DNA of 64,000 nt from positions 460,443-524,442 of the forward strand of contig NZ_RCWF01000001.1 of NCBI RefSeq assembly GCF_003667345.1. The letters are read 5' to 3'. The translations under genes were made by a program, and so were the position numbers. The DNA is from Poseidonibacter antarcticus (GTDB lineage Bacteria > Campylobacterota > Campylobacteria > Campylobacterales > Arcobacteraceae). The notes beneath the pieces were generated by a model, which made no database searches, was not told where the DNA came from, and was given only the letters and a program-made list of their open reading frames with translations. Shown here one piece after another: positions 1 to 7,918 of the stretch; the stretch's first letter is position 1; every line of letters begins with the position of its first letter.

Positions 1-1
1 T

Positions 2-826
2 ATTTTTTTAGTTTTCTATTTCCTAAATAACTTAAACAATAGCAATAGACTTATAAATAAATTAGAAAATGCCCTAACAACTACAAAAAATCTTTTTGAA
101 GAACAAAAGAGATATGCTTTATCTTTATCTATTTTACTCTCTGAGGATAAAACAATTATTGACAGTTTTATAAAAAAAGATAGAAAAAAAAGCTTTCAAA
201 TCGTTAATACGAAAATCAAGACCTTAAAACAATTACAAAATAGTACTCTTGAAATCCAAATACATAATAAAAATTTAACAACATATATTAGAAGTTGGGA
301 TATAAATACAAAGAACCTAAATTTAGCATCTTTTAGACAAGGTTTAATAAAAGTAGCAAAAGAGAAAAAACCTATTGTATCTATTGAATTAGGAGAGAGA
401 TTAAATATCAAAGCTATTTCTCCTATAATTGAAAACAATGAATATTTAGGTTCAGTTGAAGCTATTATAGATTTTGATTATTTATCACATGAACTTGCTA
501 AAAAAGGTTATGAGCTATTTGTATTATTAGATAAAGAATACTTAAATATTGCAAGTGAATTAAAAAATAAAAAAAGAATAAAAGACTATATTCTTATAAA
601 TAAAGCTAATATTCATCACTTAAATAATTTAGATTTAGATAATATTAAAGATTATGGATATATTTCAAATGAAAATTACTCCTTTGCTTATTTCTCATAT
701 TATGGTTTAGATAATAAGCATTTAGGATATATTTTCACAGGAATTGATAATAATAAGCATTTAGATATCAGTAATGATTATAAATATGAAACTATATATA
801 TCAACTCTAAGGTTAAAATTAAATGA
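2..826 (+). CDS. Membrane-anchored double-Cache sensor protein (5' partial)
   Basis: An open frame runs from the window edge to a TGA that overlaps the ATG of the response regulator (ATGA). The visible 274 residues start with the end of a hydrophobic segment (IFLVFYFL), then a mostly helical stretch, then a Cache-like sensor region. The run RSWDINTKNLNLASFRQGL followed by PIVSIELGERLNIKAISPI and NEYLGSVEAIIDF matches the first lobe of the dCache_3 family. No second membrane segment or output domain follows; the protein ends in KVKIK. It therefore looks like a periplasmic ligand-binding protein anchored by its N-terminus. Overlap with a response regulator and a kinase suggests that it feeds that kinase (inference). 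The true start lies outside the window. Confidence 0.8.
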   Translation: MFLVFYFLNNLNNSNRLINKLENALTTTKNLFEEQKRYALSLSILLSEDKTIIDSFIKKDRKKSFQIVNTKIKTLKQLQNSTLEIQIHNKNLTTYIRSWDINTKNLNLASFRQGLIKVAKEKKPIVSIELGERLNIKAISPIIENNEYLGSVEAIIDFDYLSHELAKKGYELFVLLDKEYLNIASELKNKKRIKDYILINKANIHHLNNLDLDNIKDYGYISNENYSFAYFSYYGLDNKHLGYIFTGIDNNKHLDISNDYKYETIYINSKVKIK

Positions 827-1488
827 GACTTTTACTGCTAGAAGATAATTTAGATTATAAAGATACTATTAAAGAGTATTTAGAATCCTTAGGATATCAA
901 ATTGATGATTTTGAAGATGGCGAAGATGCATTAAATGCTATTTATATAAATAAATACCATTTATTAATTTTGGATATAAAAGTTCCATCTTTAAGTGGAT
1001 ATGAACTAGTAAAAACAATTAGAGAAGATAATAACAATACTCCTGTAATTTATATAACTTCTCTTACTGATATAAATAATCTAAGCTTAGGATATGAATT
1101 AGGTTGTAATGACTATATAAAAAAACCTTTTTCACCTAAAGAATTAAAATATAGAATTGAACAACTTATAAAACTATTTTATACTGATGAAAGTTCTGAT
1201 CAAATCAAATTAAAACCTAATTTTACATATAACATTTTAAAAAGAGAACTTTTTATAAATAATACTTTGATTAACTTAACAAAAAAAGAAAAAAGAGTAG
1301 TTTTTTGTTTAGTATCAAATAAGAATCAATTTGTAAGTATAGATAAACTAAGAAATGACGTATGGGAAGATAAGTATATTTGTGAAGCAGATATTAGAGT
1401 TTGTATTAAAAAAATTAGAGATAAAACTTCAAAAGAATTTATTATAAACCAAAGAGGCATAGGATATAAAATTGATAGAGAAAAGTAA
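823..1488 (+). CDS. OmpR-family response regulator
   Basis: A 221-residue response regulator. The receiver domain (about 1-115) has the acidic pair E7/D8, the phospho-acceptor D51 in LLILDIKVPS and the conserved lysine in YIKKPFSPKEL. A winged-helix OmpR/PhoB DNA-binding domain covers about 125-221 and ends in NQRGIGYKI. Its ATG overlaps the stop of the Cache gene, and its 3' end overlaps the kinase start by 17 bases, so the three are translationally coupled. Family members bind direct repeats; a contiguous pair of 14-bp repeats lies upstream of the tsdA-like gene that follows, making that gene the natural target candidate (inference). Confidence 0.93.
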   Translation: MRLLLLEDNLDYKDTIKEYLESLGYQIDDFEDGEDALNAIYINKYHLLILDIKVPSLSGYELVKTIREDNNNTPVIYITSLTDINNLSLGYELGCNDYIKKPFSPKELKYRIEQLIKLFYTDESSDQIKLKPNFTYNILKRELFINNTLINLTKKEKRVVFCLVSNKNQFVSIDKLRNDVWEDKYICEADIRVCIKKIRDKTSKEFIINQRGIGYKIDREK

Positions 1489-2599
1489 AAACTTTATTCT
1501 AAAAATTTCTATTTTTTATACTGGAATATTTTTTATATTTATTGCTATTCCTACATACTTTTATACTAATTTAGAATTAGAAAATTATAAAAATACTCAA
1601 AATAGACTATTAATAGAGCATGCTCAAATAATACAAAGAGCAATTTATGACTTCTCAAACTCTAAAAGTGATACTTTTATTTTTCCAAAATCTTTTAAAT
1701 TTGAAGCAACTTTATTAACAAAAGATAAAAAAGTAATATATCAAACAAGAAATCTAAATGTAAATAGTAACTTGAAAATGTCTATAGAAGTAGAGCTCTC
1801 AAATAATAGATTAAATTCAAAATATCTTCAACTTAGCAAAAAAATCTCTTTTGATGAAGTATATTTCAAAATTCTTATCTTAAGTCTTGGTATTGGGCTT
1901 TTTATTTTCATTTCTATTTATTTTGTTATAAAAGCAAGTGTTGAACCTTATAAAAAAGCAAATGAATATTTAGATGCTTTTTTCAATGATGCAATGCATG
2001 AACTAAAAACCCCACTTGGAATCATACAACTAAATCTTGAAATACTTGAAAATAAGCAAAAAAAAGCAAAAGAACTTGAGCGTTCAATAAATGCTACAAA
2101 AAATCTTTTTTTAGTCTATGAAGATATTGAATATTTAATAAAACAAAAAAGAGTTCAATACAATAAAGAAGATATAGATTTTACAAATATATTAAAACAA
2201 AGATTAGATCAATTTGAAAGCTTAGCAAGTCCCAAAAGTATTAAATTCAATGTAAATATAGAAGAGAATATAAATTTAATAATAAATAGAACACATATTC
2301 TAAGAATTATTGATAATACACTTTCAAATGCAATAAAATATTCATTTAAAGAAACTATAATCACAATTAATTTAATAAAAAAAGAAAACCATATTATTTT
2401 CAGTGTCCATAATTATTCAAATCCAATAAAAAATAAGAAAAATATTTTTATGAGATATGAAAAAGAAAACCATATAAAAGGTGGTTTTGGAATAGGACTA
2501 AATATTATAAAAAATATTTGTCAAGAAAATAATATTAATATATTTTTAGATTCTACAGAAAAAGATGGAACAACTTTCAAATATATTTTTTTTAAATAA
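1472..2599 (+). CDS. Sensor histidine kinase
   Basis: A 375-residue membrane histidine kinase that starts at TTG inside the end of the regulator gene. TM1 is about residues 10-31 and TM2 about 132-153, leaving roughly 100 periplasmic residues. The H-box is AFFNDAMHELKTPLG with H176. The C-terminal ATPase domain carries the N-box (DNTLSNAIKYS) and G-boxes (GGFGIGLNIIKNIC). No HAMP or PAS domain is obvious. The small sensor region and the adjacent Cache protein fit a system in which ligand detection is delegated to the Cache protein. That partnership is inference from the overlaps. Confidence 0.92.
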   Translation: MIEKSKNFILKISIFYTGIFFIFIAIPTYFYTNLELENYKNTQNRLLIEHAQIIQRAIYDFSNSKSDTFIFPKSFKFEATLLTKDKKVIYQTRNLNVNSNLKMSIEVELSNNRLNSKYLQLSKKISFDEVYFKILILSLGIGLFIFISIYFVIKASVEPYKKANEYLDAFFNDAMHELKTPLGIIQLNLEILENKQKKAKELERSINATKNLFLVYEDIEYLIKQKRVQYNKEDIDFTNILKQRLDQFESLASPKSIKFNVNIEENINLIINRTHILRIIDNTLSNAIKYSFKETIITINLIKKENHIIFSVHNYSNPIKNKKNIFMRYEKENHIKGGFGIGLNIIKNICQENNINIFLDSTEKDGTTFKYIFFK

Positions 2600-2624
2600 G
2601 ACTTATTTTATACTTAATTATAAC

Positions 2625-2652
2625 TTAAAACATACACTTTAAAATATACACT
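2625..2652 (+). promoter_or_regulatory. Tandem 14-bp repeat in the tsdA-like promoter
   Basis: TTAAAACATACACT (2625-2638) is followed directly by TTAAAATATACACT (2639-2652), one mismatch apart. A -10-like TAAAAT lies at 2671-2676, so the second unit reaches the expected -35 position. Contiguous direct repeats here suit an OmpR-type regulator acting as activator. The regulator encoded just upstream is the obvious candidate; this is not shown by the sequence alone. Confidence 0.45.
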
Positions 2653-2700
2653 AAAGTAACTCTTTAAATGTAAAATAATTTTATATAAAAAGGAGTTACT

Positions 2701-3690
2701 GTGAAACTTAACAAAAAAAGATTAATTCTTATTTCAACTTTATTGACAACTGTTTTTTCTTCAAGTGTTTTTGCTTTTGATAAAAAAGAGTTACAAAAAA
2801 GAAGTGATAGAGGATTTGAACAACCTAAAATGGAATATGTAGTTCCAGATATGAAAGATTTACCTGATAATCAATATGGGAAATTAGTTAAATATGGTAA
2901 AGAACTTATTGTTCATACATATAAATATATAGGACCTGAAGTTGAAGATGCAAGTATGAGATATACAGGAAATAATAATGCATGTCAAAACTGTCACTTA
3001 GATGCAGGAACAAAAAAGTATTCTGCTCCTTTTGTAGGAACTTTTGGTGCATTTCCTCAATATAGACCAAGAGAAGATGGTATTGGAACTTTAAGTGCAA
3101 GAATAAATGGATGTATGCAAAGAAGTATGAATGGATACTCTTTACCAACAGAAGGTAAAGAAATGAAAGCCATGAAAGCTTATATGCATTGGTTAAGTCA
3201 AGCTTATCCTGTAGGAGGAGCAAAACTTGAAGGTAGAAGATTAACTAAAATTGATAGAGAAATGGTGAAAACTACTAAGGCAGATGTTGTAAATGGTGAA
3301 AAAGTTTATTCACAAAATTGTGCATCATGTCATGGAGCAAATGGTGAAGGAATTAAAAATCCTGGACGTGCAAATGGTTATATGTTCCCAAAATTATGGG
3401 GAAGTGACGATACTTACAATAAAGGTGCAGGAATGTATAGATTATTAAAATCTGCTGACTTTATTAAAGCAAATATGCCTCTAGGTGCAACAAAAGAAAA
3501 CCCTATATTAACAGATAAAGAAGCATATGATGTTGCTGCATTTATGAATCAAGATAGTCATTATAGACCAGAAAAAATCAATAGAACTTCTGATTTTCCA
3601 GATGATATTGTAAAAGCTCCTGATGTTTATAGACCAAATATGGAAACTATAGAACATCAATTTGGACCTTTTGGTAAACTAATGAAATAA
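2701..3690 (+). CDS. tsdA: TsdA-type dihaem cytochrome c (thiosulfate dehydrogenase/tetrathionate reductase)
   Basis: A 329-residue exported cytochrome that starts at GTG after the ribosome site aaaaaggag. The signal peptide is about 1-25 (ends SSVFA). Two c-type haem sites are visible: CQNCH (95-99) and CASCH (207-211). The region between, GTFGAFPQYRPREDGIGTL and RINGCMQRSMNG, is typical of TsdA, in which a cysteine (here probably C138) is an unusual axial ligand of the active-site haem. TsdA interconverts thiosulfate and tetrathionate in the periplasm; in Campylobacter jejuni the homologue works mainly as a tetrathionate reductase. The direction here cannot be read from sequence. It lies about 100 bases after the Cache/kinase operon and is followed by a terminator. 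Confidence 0.88.
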   Translation: MKLNKKRLILISTLLTTVFSSSVFAFDKKELQKRSDRGFEQPKMEYVVPDMKDLPDNQYGKLVKYGKELIVHTYKYIGPEVEDASMRYTGNNNACQNCHLDAGTKKYSAPFVGTFGAFPQYRPREDGIGTLSARINGCMQRSMNGYSLPTEGKEMKAMKAYMHWLSQAYPVGGAKLEGRRLTKIDREMVKTTKADVVNGEKVYSQNCASCHGANGEGIKNPGRANGYMFPKLWGSDDTYNKGAGMYRLLKSADFIKANMPLGATKENPILTDKEAYDVAAFMNQDSHYRPEKINRTSDFPDDIVKAPDVYRPNMETIEHQFGPFGKLMK

Positions 3691-3706
3691 ATAAAATAGC
3701 CAAGAA

Positions 3707-3748
3707 AATAGAAAAAACTATGAAAGTAAAATAGTTTTTCTATTTTTT
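3707..3748 (+). terminator. Terminator after tsdA-like gene
   Basis: Inverted repeat atagaaaaaactat / atagtttttctat (3708-3721 and 3731-3743, one bulged A) around a 9-base loop, followed by a T run. Confidence 0.7.
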
Positions 3749-3855
3749 GCTAAACTTCTTAAAATATTTACTAAAAAGTATTTCTCTCTAAATCATTTTC
3801 AATCTTAAAAAAATAATAAGTAATCATAAAATTCTCTAGAATAACTGTTGATAAA

Positions 3856-3921
3856 TATATCTTTCTAGAAAGTTAGTTTTAAGTTAATAGATGTTACATT
3901 TAATTATATCTTTCTAGAAAG
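3856..3921. promoter_or_regulatory. Two identical palindromic sites (CTTTCTAGAAAG)
   Basis: TATATCTTTCTAGAAAG occurs twice, with the perfect 12-bp palindrome CTTTCTAGAAAG at 3861-3872 and 3910-3921 (49 bases apart). Two exact copies of a dyad in a non-coding stretch upstream of a gene suggest an operator. No regulator gene adjoins it, so the factor is unknown. Confidence 0.45.
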
Positions 3922-3929
3922 ACAGTATT

Positions 3930-4082
3930 CAAAGGACGTAAATTCTATATTACAGCTTTTGCAGTTAAATATTATCAATTGTGGCTGTACTTTTAGGAAT
4001 ATACATGTTCTTTAATCCAGATTTTCAATTTGAAAATCCAAAAACAATAATTACTGAATATATATTTTCAGTGATAAATTAA
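3930..4082 (+). pseudogene. Degenerate small membrane-protein gene
   Basis: One frame reads KGRKFYITAFAV before losing sense; another reads IVAVLLGIYMFFNPDFQF and on to ...IFSVIN with stop at 4080-4082. Joined by one frameshift they make a plausible small membrane protein, but there is no good start codon or ribosome site. A short GTG-started ORF from 3981 (33 residues) is the only intact option. I do not recognise the family. This may be a relic or a chance frame. Confidence 0.3.
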
Positions 4083-4111
4083 AAAAGATTTAAAGTAAAA
4101 AAGGAACGAAG

Positions 4112-5404
4112 ATGAAAATAAATACACTATCAATAGTAGTAGCACTATTAGTATCAGGAAGTGCAGTTTATGGACAAAGTGATGTAAATCAAGACCAAAC
4201 AATTTATCAAATTGCAAAAAGATTAAATAATTATACTCGCCCTATAACTTTTACTCCTACAAAAGCAATAGCAGTAAATGGTTCAATTACAGAAAATATT
4301 GTTACAACAACACAAAATATAGTAAATAAAGAAGCACCTTTTCTTAAAAAAGGTATCGTAAAACCAGTAGGTGAGGATCAATTTAGTGCATGGGAAGCTG
4401 TAAGTGATGAAAGGGGAGCAGGTCATAATCAAACTGCTCCAAATCCTTTGACTTATTATGCAGCAGGATCAGCTTCAAGTTTATTAACTCAAGTTGAAAG
4501 AGCTATTCAAGTTATGGGTTTAGATGTGAAAGATGTAAAAGTAGAATCAGAAATATTTTTTAGATGGTCTGATACTATGAGTGATAAATGGTCTGGATAC
4601 ACAGATAAAGTTGTATCAAATATATTAATTTCAAGTAATGAACCAGCTTCAAAAATAAAAGAATTAAAACAAATGGCAATTAAAGCATGGGCAGTGGGAG
4701 AAGGTTTAGCAAATAAATCTACTATTGATGTAGGTATTCAAGTAAATACGGATAATTGGGCAGGATTACAAGCACACCTAGGAAAAGTAGGAACTCCACT
4801 ATCAAAAGATAATGGTCAAATAATCACTAACATCACACCTGATTTAAATAATGTACTTCAAACAATTAAAGTTAAAGATGATTTCTCTATAGATATGCAT
4901 AAATTTCCAAGTTCAATGGCATTTAGTGAAATTGTAATTGCGCAATCTGCAAATGATAAAACAAGACCATTTATGCATAAAATTAGAGCAAAATCATTAA
5001 CTGAAAACTATGCAACTTGGGAACTTTATACTGATGATAGTCGTGGATATGAAGGAATAGATAAAGCACCAACGTCAAGAGATTACTTTACTTTAGGAAC
5101 ATCTTTTTGTTTAATGAGTCAATTAACTGCAGCTAAGGGTTACTATCATCAAAAAGGGATTAATATAGATAACTATAGAGTTGAACATCAATTTGATTAT
5201 GTTCAAGATAATTTTATGACCCCTTCTATGAATGGTCATCTTGATAATGTTATTACAAAAGTTATTGTGACAAGTGATGCAAAAAAAGAAGAGTTAGTTA
5301 AATATGCTAAACAAGCACTTAGTATGTGTTTTGCAGGAGAAGGTATCCAAAATGAAACTGAGATGGAAACGAGTGTTTATTTAAATGGAAAAGTTGTCAA
5401 ATAA
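4112..5404 (+). CDS. Secreted tandem-domain OsmC family protein
   Basis: A 430-residue protein with an N-terminal signal peptide (about 1-21, ends SAVYG) and two OsmC-like domains, roughly 80-250 and 290-428. OsmC/Ohr proteins are thiol peroxidases with two reactive cysteines. The second domain has both (C333 in TSFCLMSQ, C406 in LSMCFAGEG). In the first the equivalent positions are S123 (SASSLLTQ) and W193 (KAWAVGEG), so only one active site is likely per chain. Export and tandem fusion are unusual, since classical OsmC is a cytoplasmic single-domain homodimer. It is followed at once by the DUF2798 gene, which starts on the base after the stop. A role in periplasmic peroxide defence is inferred. 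Confidence 0.82.
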   Translation: MKINTLSIVVALLVSGSAVYGQSDVNQDQTIYQIAKRLNNYTRPITFTPTKAIAVNGSITENIVTTTQNIVNKEAPFLKKGIVKPVGEDQFSAWEAVSDERGAGHNQTAPNPLTYYAAGSASSLLTQVERAIQVMGLDVKDVKVESEIFFRWSDTMSDKWSGYTDKVVSNILISSNEPASKIKELKQMAIKAWAVGEGLANKSTIDVGIQVNTDNWAGLQAHLGKVGTPLSKDNGQIITNITPDLNNVLQTIKVKDDFSIDMHKFPSSMAFSEIVIAQSANDKTRPFMHKIRAKSLTENYATWELYTDDSRGYEGIDKAPTSRDYFTLGTSFCLMSQLTAAKGYYHQKGINIDNYRVEHQFDYVQDNFMTPSMNGHLDNVITKVIVTSDAKKEELVKYAKQALSMCFAGEGIQNETEMETSVYLNGKVVK

Positions 5405-5866
5405 ATGAATAAAATATTAGATAACAAAACACTAAAAAAGATTTTTGTAATGATTGGGATGATGAGTCTAATAGGAGGTACTTTTATTGCTATTATGACT
5501 TATGCCAATATTGGATTTTCGAATAAGTTCTTCTTCACATGGTATAGCTCACTATTTTTTGCAATACTTGTAATGATGCCACTTGGTGCAATCATAATGA
5601 TTATTTCAAATAAAATAGTTAAAATAAGTATCCCTAATCAAAAAGAAATTTTACAAAATATAGCCATTGGAATTCTTATGGCTTTATCAATGGAAGCAAT
5701 AATGGCAGTAGTGACAACTATAAATATACATGGATACTCAGATTTCAATCTGTTTTCATCTTTTTGGTTAAAGAGTTATTTACTGGCACTTCCATTTGCT
5801 TTAGTAATGTCTCCAATGATGACCATTCTTGTTAAACCAAAATTAGATGCGTATTTAGCTAAATAA
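5405..5866 (+). CDS. DUF2798 family membrane protein
   Basis: A 153-residue protein with four predicted membrane helices in two similar halves: KKIFVMIGMMSLIGGTFIAI... / SSLFFAILVMMPLGAIIM... and NIAIGILMALSMEAIMAVV... / SYLLALPFALVMSPMMTILV. This two-helix repeat ending in a proline-containing segment is typical of DUF2798. Function is unknown. Its ATG directly follows the OsmC stop (taaATG), so it is translationally coupled to that gene, and the DUF3861 gene starts 22 bases later. Confidence 0.75.
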   Translation: MNKILDNKTLKKIFVMIGMMSLIGGTFIAIMTYANIGFSNKFFFTWYSSLFFAILVMMPLGAIIMIISNKIVKISIPNQKEILQNIAIGILMALSMEAIMAVVTTINIHGYSDFNLFSSFWLKSYLLALPFALVMSPMMTILVKPKLDAYLAK

Positions 5867-5888
5867 AAAATAAATATTAGGAGAAAGA

Positions 5889-6173
5889 ATGAAAGGTAAT
5901 TTATATAAGTTTACAATTGAGCATTTAGAAGATGCAAAAGGCAATGATCTTGAAGCAAATCCTTTAGTATTTGAAACAAAAAATCATGATGATATTTTTA
6001 AAATTGTAGAACAAATGGAAGGCAAGATGCAACTTGATAATCAAGATACAAAAGCATTACTTATTGGTTTAAAATTGTTTAGTGAAGTTATGTTGAAAAA
6101 TAAGGATTCCAAACCTTTTAAAGAACTACTTCCCCACTTCAAAAACTTTATGAAAGAATTAAAAAAGAAATAA
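5889..6173 (+). CDS. DUF3861 domain-containing protein
   Basis: A 94-residue soluble protein with a taggag ribosome site. Its pattern YKFTIEHLEDAKGNDLEANPLVFETKNHDDIFKIVEQM fits the DUF3861 family (biochemical role unknown). It closes the three-gene unit OsmC - DUF2798 - DUF3861. The conserved acidic and helical features give no direct hint of activity. No membrane segment or signal peptide is visible. Confidence 0.7.
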   Translation: MKGNLYKFTIEHLEDAKGNDLEANPLVFETKNHDDIFKIVEQMEGKMQLDNQDTKALLIGLKLFSEVMLKNKDSKPFKELLPHFKNFMKELKKK

Positions 6174-6201
6174 AAGGACAAATATATAATTATGCTCTTA
6201 T

Positions 6202-6252
6202 GAAACTATAAGTGTATATGTACAAAAAAAATGGAAAAGTTATCAAATAAAT
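6202..6252 (+). pseudogene. Relic of an OsmC gene 3' end
   Basis: This stretch aligns with the last codons of the OsmC gene (5366-5406). Both start gaaac and end aaatggaaaagttRtcaaat, with a few indels between, and one frame still reads NGKVIK then stop, against NGKVVK in the intact gene. The likely reading is that a second OsmC copy once followed the DUF3861 gene and has decayed. Confidence 0.5.
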
Positions 6253-6255
6253 TAA

Positions 6256-6283
6256 AATAAGAAGATAAAACTATCTTCTTATT
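6256..6283. terminator. Bidirectional terminator
   Basis: Perfect 11-bp inverted repeat aataagaagat / atcttcttatt (6256-6266, 6273-6283) between the convergent DUF3861 and esterase genes. Confidence 0.75.
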
Positions 6284-6284
6284 A

Positions 6285-6851
6285 TTAAGATAAAAAAGAA
6301 TTAATCTTTCTAAAATATTTTTCAATTCCTACAAAAGAATGATTCCCACCCTCTTCTATTATCAAATTTGTTTCTTCAAGCTTTTCAGCGGCTTCTTCAT
6401 AATCTAAAATTTCATCTTCATCTTGAAGTAAAGTTAAAAAGTTTTCAGGATTTTTGATAATCAAAACTTCATAATTTCGTAAAGATTGAGAATGAGAATG
6501 ATTAAATTCAAACTTTGAATTATCATAATAAGATGTTGCTAATTCATATTCATCTTTTCTATAATTTTCTAATGTAATCCAAGGATAAACAGCAGGATTT
6601 ATTAATACAGCTTTTAGATTATATTTATTTGCAAGATATAAACTATAAAAACCACCTAATGAAGAACCTATCAAAGATACCTTTTCACCTCTATTCAAAA
6701 AAGCCTCTATCAGCTGTTCTAGTGTAGCTATTGCTAAATTTGGTATTGTTGGAAGTGTTGGTGTAATTATCTCATCTTCAAAGTATTCTAAGAATTTTTG
6801 GGCTTTTACTCCAAAACCTGCACTTGCGAAACCATGTAAGTAAATTATCAT
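6285..6851 (-). CDS. YqiA/YcfP-like alpha/beta-hydrolase
   Basis: A 188-residue small serine hydrolase beginning MIIYLHGFASAGFGVKAQ, typical of the YqiA/YcfP esterase family. The nucleophile elbow is GSSLGG; an aspartate follows in LLQDEDEILDY and the histidine in GGNHSFVGIEKY, giving a complete Ser-Asp-His triad at normal family length. It is cytoplasmic (no signal). Substrates of this family are not well defined; short-chain acyl esters are hydrolysed in vitro by relatives. It stands alone, divergent from the LpxR-like gene. Confidence 0.85.
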   Translation of the reverse strand: MIIYLHGFASAGFGVKAQKFLEYFEDEIITPTLPTIPNLAIATLEQLIEAFLNRGEKVSLIGSSLGGFYSLYLANKYNLKAVLINPAVYPWITLENYRKDEYELATSYYDNSKFEFNHSHSQSLRNYEVLIIKNPENFLTLLQDEDEILDYEEAAEKLEETNLIIEEGGNHSFVGIEKYFRKINSFLS

Positions 6852-6912
6852 TTAATTTTTTCCTAATTGTTTTATTATATAATTTTTCAATATTACTACA
6901 AAAAGGTTAAAT

Positions 6913-7896
6913 ATGAAATTATATACTTATTTTTTTATTGCAATTTTATTTTCAATAAACTTATATGCACAAACATTTACAATAAATTTAGAAAATGATG
7001 TCGTAGATGGAGATGACAATCATTATACAAATGGTACTTCATTTATGTATTTAAGCAATAAAGATACAAATGATTTAGAAAAATATGATAGTAAATTTTT
7101 TAAATACATTACTTCAATACCCACTTTTACACAAGATACAAAATACCAATCTTTTGGTATCGCCTATTCACAACTTGCATTTACTCCAGATGATTTAAAA
7201 AGAAGTGACAAAATAGTTGGAGATGTACCCTATGCAGGTGTTATAACTTTAGATTTTGCACTTTTTAAATGGAATGAAAATTTATTTCATCAATATATGT
7301 TAACAATAGGAATGGTAGGACCTAGTACAAAAACAGCAGAGTTTCAAAAAGGCTATCATGATATAACAGGAAATACAAAACCTGAAGGTTGGGATAATCA
7401 ATTAAAAGATAATTTTTTATATAACTTTGCCTATTCATTTGGATATAAAAACTTCAAAAAAAGTTTTAGCTATGGAAAAATGGATATAATAAGTAGTGTT
7501 AGAATAGATCTTGGGAATTATAATAGAGCAGCAATGGTTGGAACTATGTTGAGATATGGGAATAACTATCCAGATACATTTAATACAGTAGGAAGACTTA
7601 TAGGATCTAATGAGAATAATCTTTTAAATATAGACTCAAAAACAAATAAAGACTTTGGATGGGCGTTATCTTATGGTTTAGGGTACACATATACTGATTA
7701 TTTTTATATAAATGATTATGATAAATCATATGAACTAGACAAAATAGAAGGTACACTTACACAACTAATTTCAATTGATACTTTTTATGATGATTTTTTA
7801 TTATCATTCAATTTTAAAACTTCAAAATTAATTTTTACAAATGAAAATAGTACAAGAGAAAATTGGGGTGGAGTTAGCTTAACTTATATTTTTTAA
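6913..7896 (+). CDS. lpxR: LpxR-like lipid A deacylase (DUF2219)
   Basis: A 327-residue outer-membrane beta-barrel enzyme with a signal peptide (cleavage after about LYA at 19). The N-terminal FTINLENDVVDGDDNHYTNG matches LpxR, where the Asn-Asp pair and a hydroxyl residue in the second strand form the active site. The later KGYHDITGNTKPEGWDNQL holds the conserved histidine. LpxR removes the 3'-acyloxyacyl group of lipid A at the outer membrane, remodelling LPS. The final residue is Phe (LTYIF), as usual for outer-membrane insertion. The TonB/TolA-like gene follows 22 bases downstream. Confidence 0.85.
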   Translation: MKLYTYFFIAILFSINLYAQTFTINLENDVVDGDDNHYTNGTSFMYLSNKDTNDLEKYDSKFFKYITSIPTFTQDTKYQSFGIAYSQLAFTPDDLKRSDKIVGDVPYAGVITLDFALFKWNENLFHQYMLTIGMVGPSTKTAEFQKGYHDITGNTKPEGWDNQLKDNFLYNFAYSFGYKNFKKSFSYGKMDIISSVRIDLGNYNRAAMVGTMLRYGNNYPDTFNTVGRLIGSNENNLLNIDSKTNKDFGWALSYGLGYTYTDYFYINDYDKSYELDKIEGTLTQLISIDTFYDDFLLSFNFKTSKLIFTNENSTRENWGGVSLTYIF

Positions 7897-7918
7897 ATTT
7901 TATATACAAGGATAAATA

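Larger units (their letters stand above)
3749..4111. other. Intergenic region with palindromes and a degenerate ORF
   Basis: About 360 bases without an intact gene between the tsdA terminator and the OsmC gene. It holds two identical palindromes (3861-3872 and 3910-3921), a weaker related TTCTCTAGAA near 3832, and a small broken membrane-protein frame ending at 4082. The ribosome site of the OsmC gene (aaaaaaggaacgaag) closes the region. Confidence 0.6.

Noticed and set aside
196..438. 80-residue minus-strand frame at the left edge
   Set aside because: It lies opposite the Cache sensor, which is open from the window edge to 826 with family motifs.
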